Below, piece by piece: positions 15,220-20,305 of a DNA stretch of 20,305 nt. Made by a program: the position numbers and the translations under genes. A model generated the notes under the pieces. It was not told where the DNA came from. It saw only the letters and a program-made list of their open reading frames with translations, and searched no databases. Source of the stretch: JAAFGT01 sp041485165 (GTDB taxonomy: Bacteria; Acidobacteriota; Terriglobia; Acidiferrales; UBA7541); NCBI GenBank assembly GCA_041485165.1, contig JBGPJC010000073.1, forward strand, positions 1 to 20,305, written 5' to 3'. Positions within the stretch are counted from its first letter, which is position 1. Each line of letters starts with the position of its first letter.

Positions 15220-16536
15220 TCACCTCGTTGCCACGAGCGGCTGGGGATCAGCTACGGCCGCTTCGGCCGCGGGAATGGGGAGGGTCTTGGGTTCGGGCTG
15301 CGCCGTCGAGCGCAATACCATTTTGAAGAGCCGCAGGAACTGGCGCACGTGCCGCGACGCGAGCAGGTACGGAGGCAGAAGGCGCAAGGTGCGCTCGTGG
15401 GCGCAATTGATCAGCAGGCCGCGGGCATAGGCCTGCTCGACATACGGCGCGCCGTCGACGCTGAGCTCCACGCCGAGCATCAGTCCTTCGCCGCGGATTT
15501 CGCGGATGAAGTCGAATTGCCGGGCCAGTGTTTCCAGGCCGGCGCGCAGTTCGGCGCCGCGCACGCGGACGTTTTCGAGCAGGTCTTCCTCTTCGATAGT
15601 GGTGAGGAACTCGAGCGCGACCGCGCAGACCAGCGGCCCGCCGCCAAACGTCGAGCCATGATGGCCGGGGGCAAACGCCGAGGCGAATTCCTCGCGCGCA
15701 ACGAACGCGCCCAGGGGCAACCCGCCGGCCAGCGGCTTGGCGACGGCCACGATGTCCGGGTTCTGGCCGAATTTCTGGTAGGCGAAGGGACGCCCGGTGC
15801 GGCCGAGGCCGCACTGGATTTCGTCGGCAATCAGCGCAGCGCAATGCCGCGTGGCCAGCTCCCGCGCCCGGCGATAAAACTTCTTGCTGACCGGGTGGAT
15901 GCCGCCTTCGCCCTGGATGGTTTCGATGATCACCGCGCAGACGGTGTCATCAAACTTCGCTTCCAGGTCGGCGACATCATCGAAGCGCACGAACTCGACG
16001 CCGGGAACCAGCGGCCCAAACGGTTCGCGGTACTTTGCCGAGTGGGTCACCGCAAGCGCGCCCATGGTCCGGCCATGGAAGGAGTTCTCCAGCGCCAGGA
16101 TCCGCGTCTTGGTCTGCCCCCCGCCTGGCGCCTTGCTGCGAGCGGCCAGCCGAGCCAGTTTCAGCGCGCCCTCGACCGCCTCGGAACCGCTGTTGGTAAA
16201 GAAAACGCGGTCCAAACCAGTCCAGGCGGCGAGCTTTGCCGCCAGCGGCCCCTGAAAGGGGTTGTGATAAAGGTTGGAAAAATGAATGGCGCGCGCCGCC
16301 TCGCGGCGGATCACCCCCACCAACCGCGGATGGTCGTGGCCCAGCGCATTGACGGCGATCCCACCCAGGAAATCCAGGTACGCCCGGCCGCTCTGGTCGT
16401 AGACGTAGCAGCCCCGGCCGTGAGTAAACACCATCGGCGGGCGTTTGTAGGTGTTCATCAGGTGCAGTGACTCCGCGCGGAGAGCTTCCTCGGCTCGCGG
16501 TGCGGAAGAAATCGGCGGCGAGGCTTTCCGGCTCAA
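15220..16536 (-). CDS. argD: Acetylornithine aminotransferase
   Basis: A 438-residue class III PLP aminotransferase that converts N-acetylglutamate semialdehyde to N-acetylornithine with glutamate as amino donor. The N-terminal LMNTYKRPP at 26-34 and DFLGGIAVNALGH at 55-67 are ArgD hallmarks. FTNSGSEAVEGALKLAR at 113-129 binds phosphate, ADEIQCGLGRTG at 237-248 holds the cofactor ring through Asp238, and the PLP lysine is Lys267 in AVAKPLAGGLPLGA. The start is TTG 16536, overlapping the argB stop as TTGA; no clear Shine-Dalgarno is seen, so translation likely depends on argB readthrough. A C-terminal Ala/Pro-rich tail of about 25 residues (from roughly 413, TAQPEPK) is longer than in most relatives and probably disordered. 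Confidence 0.95.
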   Translation of the reverse strand: MSRKASPPISSAPRAEEALRAESLHLMNTYKRPPMVFTHGRGCYVYDQSGRAYLDFLGGIAVNALGHDHPRLVGVIRREAARAIHFSNLYHNPFQGPLAAKLAAWTGLDRVFFTNSGSEAVEGALKLARLAARSKAPGGGQTKTRILALENSFHGRTMGALAVTHSAKYREPFGPLVPGVEFVRFDDVADLEAKFDDTVCAVIIETIQGEGGIHPVSKKFYRRARELATRHCAALIADEIQCGLGRTGRPFAYQKFGQNPDIVAVAKPLAGGLPLGAFVAREEFASAFAPGHHGSTFGGGPLVCAVALEFLTTIEEEDLLENVRVRGAELRAGLETLARQFDFIREIRGEGLMLGVELSVDGAPYVEQAYARGLLINCAHERTLRLLPPYLLASRHVRQFLRLFKMVLRSTAQPEPKTLPIPAAEAAVADPQPLVATR

Positions 16537-17354
16537 GCGAACCGCCCCGCCGCTGTGGCCACTGCGGATGCGGCCTGCAGGATTTGCGATCCAATGGTGT
16601 TTTGCCCATTCGCGGCGGCCAGCAGCGCCCCGGGCAGGTTGCCGACGATGCGCACCTCCGCCACGCCGGCTTCCAGCGCGCGACGGCACGCTTCCAGTTT
16701 GAGCACCATCCCGCCGGTTACGCGCCGCGAGCGGATCATCGGCTCGATGTCGTCGCAGGTGACGGCGGGGAGAACGGCCGCGCCATCGAGCACGCCGGCA
16801 ACGTCCGTGAGAAAAATCAGCCGCGTGGCGCCAAGGAAGTCGGCGCAGGCCGCAGCCATGTGGTCCGCATTGATGTTGTACAGCTCTCCGTCGGGGCCCT
16901 GCCCCAGGCACGCGGCCACCGGCACGATACCCGCCTGCCACAGCGATTCAAGGAAAGGCACGTTGACGCCGGTCAGGCAGCCGACGTACCCGAGGTCGCC
17001 GGTCTCATCGCCGCGGGTCATGGGCTCGGCGGTGAAGCAGTGTGCGTCGGCAGCGCAGATGCCTGCGGCGTTGCAACCCTCAGCGGAAATGGCCGCAGCC
17101 AGACGCTTGCCGAGCAGCCCGGCGAAGACCATCACCGCGACATCGCGCGTCTGCCGGTCGGTGACGCGCAGGCCGGAGACGAACCGGCTGGAGATGCCCA
17201 TGCGCTCGAGGGTAGCGGTAAAGATCTTGCCGCCGCCGTGAACTACCAGCAGCGAATGCCCGGCCTCGGCCAGCGCGGCGATCTGCACGGCGATCCCGCG
17301 CACGTCCTCATCCCGTTCGAGCAATGCTCCGGCGATCTTGATCACGATTCTCAT
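16533..17354 (-). CDS. argB: N-acetylglutamate kinase
   Basis: A 273-residue amino-acid kinase family enzyme that phosphorylates N-acetylglutamate with ATP, the committed and often feedback-controlled step. HGGGK at 39-43, GLRVTD at 61-66, NINAD at 160-164 and GGMVLK at 214-219 match substrate and ATP sites. In the first glycine loop the usual K-x-G-G reads K-I-A-G (residues 6-9), so the first glycine is alanine; the lysine itself is kept. The protein starts directly at the first strand and lacks the extra N-terminal helix of arginine-inhibited hexameric kinases. It is therefore probably an arginine-insensitive E. coli-like dimer, with control left to ArgR; this is inference. ATG 17354 overlaps the argC stop as ATGA, with a GGAGG 13 bases upstream. 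Its own stop overlaps the argD TTG. Confidence 0.95.
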   Translation of the reverse strand: MRIVIKIAGALLERDEDVRGIAVQIAALAEAGHSLLVVHGGGKIFTATLERMGISSRFVSGLRVTDRQTRDVAVMVFAGLLGKRLAAAISAEGCNAAGICAADAHCFTAEPMTRGDETGDLGYVGCLTGVNVPFLESLWQAGIVPVAACLGQGPDGELYNINADHMAAACADFLGATRLIFLTDVAGVLDGAAVLPAVTCDDIEPMIRSRRVTGGMVLKLEACRRALEAGVAEVRIVGNLPGALLAAANGQNTIGSQILQAASAVATAAGRFA

Positions 17355-18382
17355 GCCAGTGCGGTGGCCTCCTCGATCCCCAGCATCAAATTAAAATTCT
17401 GGACTGCTTGCCCGGCCGCGCCCTTGCCCAGGTTGTCCAGGCAGGAAACGACAATCAGGCGCTCGCCCGATTCGTCGAGCGCGAAACCGATATCACAGAA
17501 GTTGGTGTGGGCGACGTGCTGCAACTCCGGCAGCCGCCCGGCGGGCCAGATGCGCACCATCCGCCGTCCGGCATAAAAGGCGCGGAAGAGCGTTTCGATC
17601 TCCAGGGCGGTGTGCCGCTTCTCCAGCCACACATACAGGGTGGCCAGGATGCCCCGCGCCACCGGCAGCAGGTGCGTCGAGAAGATCACGTCGCCCGGGT
17701 TGAGCTCGAGGTGCTCGAGGACTTCGGGCGTGTGGCGATGCGCAAACAGATTGTAGGCGCGGAAATTCTCATTGACCTCGCAGAAGTGCGTCTCGCGGCT
17801 GGGTTCTTTTCCGGCGCCGCTGGTCCCCGACTTGCAGTCGCAGACGATTCCGCGGCTGCGGGCGATCCAGCCGGCTTCGACCAGAGGCCGCAAGCCGAGG
17901 ATCACGGCGGTGGGGTAGCAACCGGGATTGGCGACCAAACGGGCCTCGGCCAGCGAGTGGGCGTACAGCTCGGGCAGCCCGTAGATGGACTGATTGCGCG
18001 CGCCCTCTTGCGGTGCGGGGAGTTTGTACCAGCGTTCGAGCGTTTCCGCGTCGCGGAAACGGAACGCACCGCTCAGGTCCACCACGCGCTGGCCGGCTTC
18101 GAGCAGCGCGGGAGCGTGCTCCAGCGAGGCCTCGTGCGGAGTGGCCAAAAAAACGAAGTCCGCGCCGCTCTCCGTCACCGCATCCAGCGAGAACGGGCGG
18201 CAGGGCGCCTCGCCCCAGCCGCGCAGAGCGGGAAACACCTCCGCGATGCAGCGCGCGCCTCCGGTATCGCGCAGGTAGAACACCGGCGGGCGGGTGTGCG
18301 GATGGCGCAACAGCAAACGGGCAAGCTCATAGCCCGCGTAGCCGGTCGCGCCGACGACGGCAACCGAAGCAGAAACCGTCAT
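17351..18382 (-). CDS. argC: N-acetyl-gamma-glutamyl-phosphate reductase
   Basis: A 343-residue NADPH-dependent reductase that turns N-acetylglutamyl phosphate into the semialdehyde. The Rossmann motif VVGATGYAG is at 9-17. The catalytic Cys155 lies in ANPGCYPTA (151-159). His217 in the FAHRHTPE stretch is the partner base. The STHLLPVARGI segment and the closing CLDNLGKGAAGQAVQN are family signatures. The length is typical of the ordinary, not the fused, form. ATG 18382 overlaps the argR stop as ATGA, with GAGGA nine bases upstream. Its stop overlaps the argB start in the same way, so argR, argC and argB are tightly coupled. Confidence 0.97.
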   Translation of the reverse strand: MTVSASVAVVGATGYAGYELARLLLRHPHTRPPVFYLRDTGGARCIAEVFPALRGWGEAPCRPFSLDAVTESGADFVFLATPHEASLEHAPALLEAGQRVVDLSGAFRFRDAETLERWYKLPAPQEGARNQSIYGLPELYAHSLAEARLVANPGCYPTAVILGLRPLVEAGWIARSRGIVCDCKSGTSGAGKEPSRETHFCEVNENFRAYNLFAHRHTPEVLEHLELNPGDVIFSTHLLPVARGILATLYVWLEKRHTALEIETLFRAFYAGRRMVRIWPAGRLPELQHVAHTNFCDIGFALDESGERLIVVSCLDNLGKGAAGQAVQNFNLMLGIEEATALA

Positions 18383-18828
18383 CGCAGCATGTCCTCGATT
18401 TTTTTCTGCGTGCCCAGGCGGTGCCGCAACGACGCGGTGATGATCAGCACGGTATCGTCGCCGGCCACCGTGCCCAGAACTTCCTTCCAGCGCTCGGCAT
18501 CGAGCGCCGCGGCCAGCGGCTGCGCGCCGCCGGGAGGCGTTTTGAGGACCAGCAGGCTTTGCGCGGGGCGGATGTCGCGGCAGAATTCGCGGAGGGCGCG
18601 GGTTAGGCCAACCGGGGAGGCCACTGCCACGCTTTCCGGCCGCAGCTCCGCGTAGCCTTCGGGAGTCTTCACCAGGTGGAGTTCGCGCAGGTCGCGGGAG
18701 AGAGTTGCCTGGTTGACGCGCAGTCCATCCTGGCGGAGGCGCAAGCGGAGCTGGTCCTGGCTCTCGATGGCGCCGTCGGCGACCACCTTGAGGATTTGTC
18801 CCTGCCGGTATGTTTTTCTGCTGGTCAT
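18379..18828 (-). CDS. argR: Arginine repressor
   Basis: A 149-residue arginine-responsive repressor (ArgR/AhrC family), working as a hexamer with arginine as co-repressor. The winged helix-turn-helix occupies residues 1 to about 70, with the DNA-contacting NQATLSRDLRELHLVK at 39-54. The C-terminal oligomerisation and arginine-binding domain (about 85-149) ends in the diagnostic GTVAGDDT at 119-126, where the Asp pair 124-125 binds arginine. ATG 18828 is chosen because the earlier GTG (18852) and TTG (18849) lie inside the operator and at the predicted transcription start. It is the first gene of an operon with the entire arginine pathway, directly behind its own operator, so it should repress the whole operon including itself. 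Confidence 0.95.
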   Translation of the reverse strand: MTSRKTYRQGQILKVVADGAIESQDQLRLRLRQDGLRVNQATLSRDLRELHLVKTPEGYAELRPESVAVASPVGLTRALREFCRDIRPAQSLLVLKTPPGGAQPLAAALDAERWKEVLGTVAGDDTVLIITASLRHRLGTQKKIEDMLR

Positions 18829-18832
18829 GGAC

Positions 18833-18870
18833 TCTGCGAGATTATGCAACACCGTGCATATATATGCCTG
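18833..18870 (-). promoter_or_regulatory. Putative ARG-box operator pair upstream of argR
   Basis: The promoter-proximal box has the perfect 12-bp palindrome GCATATATATGC (18856-18867); over 18855-18868 it matches the TGMATWWWWATKCA-type ArgR site at 13 of 14 positions. A second, weaker box is centred about 20 bp away (18835-18848, TGCGAGATTATGCA), with a good right half. Two ARG boxes about 20-21 bp centre to centre are what an ArgR hexamer binds. The strong box overlaps the argR -10. Confidence 0.72.
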
Positions 18871-18889
18871 AACCAGCGGACACTGTCAA
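18859..18889 (-). promoter_or_regulatory. Promoter of the argRCBDFGHJ operon
   Basis: A perfect minus-strand -35 TTGACA (plus-strand 18884-18889) and a -10 inside the TATA-rich operator core: TATATA with a 19-base spacer (18859-18864) or CATATA with 17 (18861-18866). The expected start near 18852 gives a leader of about 24 bases before ATG 18828. Overlap of the -10 with the ARG box implies direct occlusion by ArgR. Confidence 0.65.
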
Positions 18890-18956
18890 CAACAATTCAC
18901 AAAAATGCGCAGAAAAGTTCCCGCGCTTGGCGTTCGCCAAGATTGTTTCCCGCCGA

Positions 18957-18985
18957 TTGAGTCTGGCCTGCCGGCGGCGTATCCT
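18957..18985 (+). promoter_or_regulatory. Candidate promoter of the S9 peptidase gene
   Basis: Plus-strand -35 TTGAGT (18957-18962), a 17-base spacer and -10 TATCCT (18980-18985). The start near 18992 would leave a leader of about 50 bases that includes AAGGAG. It diverges from the argR promoter, about 70 bases apart. Confidence 0.5.
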
Positions 18986-19040
18986 GCTAAACGCGCGTTT
19001 CTGGATTGGAACGCGCGGCTCAAGAAAAGGAGAACTCCGC

Positions 19041-20305
19041 GTGCGCTACACGATCACGATCCGCAGTGTCTTTGTCCTGACGGCGGTCATGGCCGCCTTG
19101 GCCGGTGCTGCCGCGCAAGAGAAGCCGTTCACCCTCGAACAAGTGATGAGCGCGCCGTTCCCAAGTGAATTGACCGCGGCTCCAGCCGGCGGAAAAGTGG
19201 CCTGGGTGCTCGACGCGCGCGGTGCGCGGAATATCTGGGTGGCGGAGCCGGGCGCGGACGGTGCGTACCGTGCGCGCCCGCTGACGGCTTACAAAGAGGA
19301 TGACGGGCAGGAGATTGCCCAGCTTGCCTGGACGCCGGACGCCAAGGCTGTCGTCTTCACCCGCGGCGGTGATTTCGAGCTGGGACGCGAGAATCCCAAC
19401 CCGCGCAGCTATCCCACCGGCGTCGAGCAAAAGGTCTGGGTGGTCTCGCTGAGCGGGGGTGAGCCACGGGCACTCGGCGATGGGCATTCCCCGGCCGTCT
19501 CGCCCGGCGGCGACCGTGTGGCTTTCGTCCAAAAAGGCCAGGTCTGGCTGGCGAAGCTCGACGGCAGCGAAAAGGCAACGCAACTCATCCACGCCAAAGG
19601 CGACGCCGGTTCCCTGCGCTGGTCGCCGGACGGAGCTCGCCTTGCCTTCGTCAGCCGGCGCGGCGATCACAGCTTCATCGGTGTGTACACGTTTGCCGGC
19701 AATGTGCTTCTTTATCTTGACGCCAGCGTTGACCGCGACATCGATCCCGTGTGGTCGCCGGATGGGAAGCGAATTGCCTTCTTGCGCATCCCCGCTTCAC
19801 ACGAGGCATTCGCCTTCGGACCGAGACGCGCCGGCCAGCCCTGGGCCATCCGCATCGCGGACGCGACCACCGGCGCCGGGCGTGAGGTCTGGCGCGCGGA
19901 AGAAGGGCGGGGCAGCGTGTTGCGCGCCATCGTGGCCGAGAACCAGCTCTTCTGGGCCGCAGGCGACCGCTTGGTCTTCCCCTGGGAACGCGACGGGTGG
20001 ACGCACCTCTACTCGGTTTCCGTGCAAGGTGGCCGGGCGGAGCTGCTCACGCCTGGGGAATTCGAGGTGGAGACGGTCTCGCTCGCCCCCGGCGGCGGCG
20101 AGATGCTCTATTCCTCGAATCAGGACGACATCAATCGGCGCCACATCTGGAAAGTGCCGGCGTTGGGAGGGCGGCCTGTGGCCATTTCGAGCGGCCTGGG
20201 AATCGAATGGTCGCCGGTGATGGCCAAAGACGGCAAAGCAATTATTGTGCTGCATTCCGATGCGCAGCATCCCGCGCGCGCAGCCGTACTCAACGGCGCC
20301 GGGCA
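19041..20305 (+). CDS. Secreted S9-family peptidase (DPP4/acylaminoacyl-peptidase-like), N-terminal propeller, 3'-truncated
   Basis: The frame is open from GTG 19041 to the right edge (421 codons visible), so the gene is cut. GTG is supported by AAGGAG at 19027-19032, eight bases upstream. A Sec signal peptide follows (basic start, hydrophobic core VFVLTAVMAALAGA), with an AAA cleavage site before Gln26, predicting export to the periplasm. The mature part is a beta-propeller with repeated TolB/PD40-style strands: LAWTPDAKAVVFTRGG, PAVSPGGDRVAFVQKG, LRWSPDGARLAFVSRRG and PVWSPDGKRIAFL. The RDGWTHLYSV stretch is common in DPP4-type propellers. The alpha/beta-hydrolase catalytic domain with Ser-Asp-His would lie beyond the window, so the peptidase call is inferred; a TolB-like propeller protein without it is the alternative. 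It is transcribed away from argR, with no visible link to arginine metabolism beyond adjacency. Confidence 0.87.
   Translation, partial: MRYTITIRSVFVLTAVMAALAGAAAQEKPFTLEQVMSAPFPSELTAAPAGGKVAWVLDARGARNIWVAEPGADGAYRARPLTAYKEDDGQEIAQLAWTPDAKAVVFTRGGDFELGRENPNPRSYPTGVEQKVWVVSLSGGEPRALGDGHSPAVSPGGDRVAFVQKGQVWLAKLDGSEKATQLIHAKGDAGSLRWSPDGARLAFVSRRGDHSFIGVYTFAGNVLLYLDASVDRDIDPVWSPDGKRIAFLRIPASHEAFAFGPRRAGQPWAIRIADATTGAGREVWRAEEGRGSVLRAIVAENQLFWAAGDRLVFPWERDGWTHLYSVSVQGGRAELLTPGEFEVETVSLAPGGGEMLYSSNQDDINRRHIWKVPALGGRPVAISSGLGIEWSPVMAKDGKAIIVLHSDAQHPARAAVLNGAG

Noticed and set aside
15349..18655. Several long plus-strand open frames opposite argD, argB, argC and argR
   Set aside because: All mirror strongly supported arg genes and have antisense-type composition.
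1..20305. Search for defence systems, phage genes, transposases, integrases and CRISPR arrays
   Set aside because: No such protein motif or regular repeat array was seen anywhere in the window.

Overview
The window is GC-rich, densely coded bacterial chromosome. It looks like a soil or sediment Acidobacteriota genome. The reasons are a pair of glycine-rich lipoproteins, one with an N-terminal Ig-like domain of a style common in that phylum, a glycine-rich RRM protein, a TolB-propeller S9 peptidase, and one compact arginine operon led by argR. This placement is inference from protein style; no rRNA or other phylogenetic marker is present.

Layout. Positions 1-3238 (+) hold two exported lipoproteins: a sialidase-like six-Asp-box propeller cut by the left edge, and an Ig-like plus glycosidase-like propeller protein. 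A tRNA-Asn(GTT) lies at 3490-3564 (-). From 3722 to 5169 (-) are three small genes: an unknown 93-residue protein, a 90-residue protein with a domain resembling eukaryotic ribosomal protein eL13, and an RRM RNA-binding protein read from a TTG start. A medium/long-chain acyl-CoA ligase (5440-7053, +) converges on an overlapping three-gene operon read leftwards from 10048: Lrp/AsnC regulator, EamA exporter and PLP amino-acid decarboxylase. This looks like a regulated amine-forming and export module.

The right half is one leftward arginine operon in the order argR-argC-argB-argD-argF-argG-argH-argJ (18828 down to 10341). Every junction from argR to argH is a start/stop overlap or nearly so. Only argJ follows a 70-base gap. 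The enzymes cover glutamate (through ArgJ acetyl recycling) to arginine: ArgJ, ArgB, ArgC, ArgD, ArgF, ArgG and ArgH. A separate N-acetylglutamate synthase (argA) and carbamoyl-phosphate synthase are not in the window. Just upstream of argR is a promoter with a perfect -35 whose -10 lies in a 12-bp palindrome matching an ARG box, with a weaker second box beside it. This is a self-contained autoregulated arginine switch. Diverging from it is a secreted S9-type peptidase that runs off the right edge.

Most of the window is ordinary metabolism. The parts most worth a second look are the eL13-like bacterial protein, the RRM gene's leader with mutually exclusive hairpins, the Lrp-EamA-decarboxylase module, and the arginine operator and unusual start codons.
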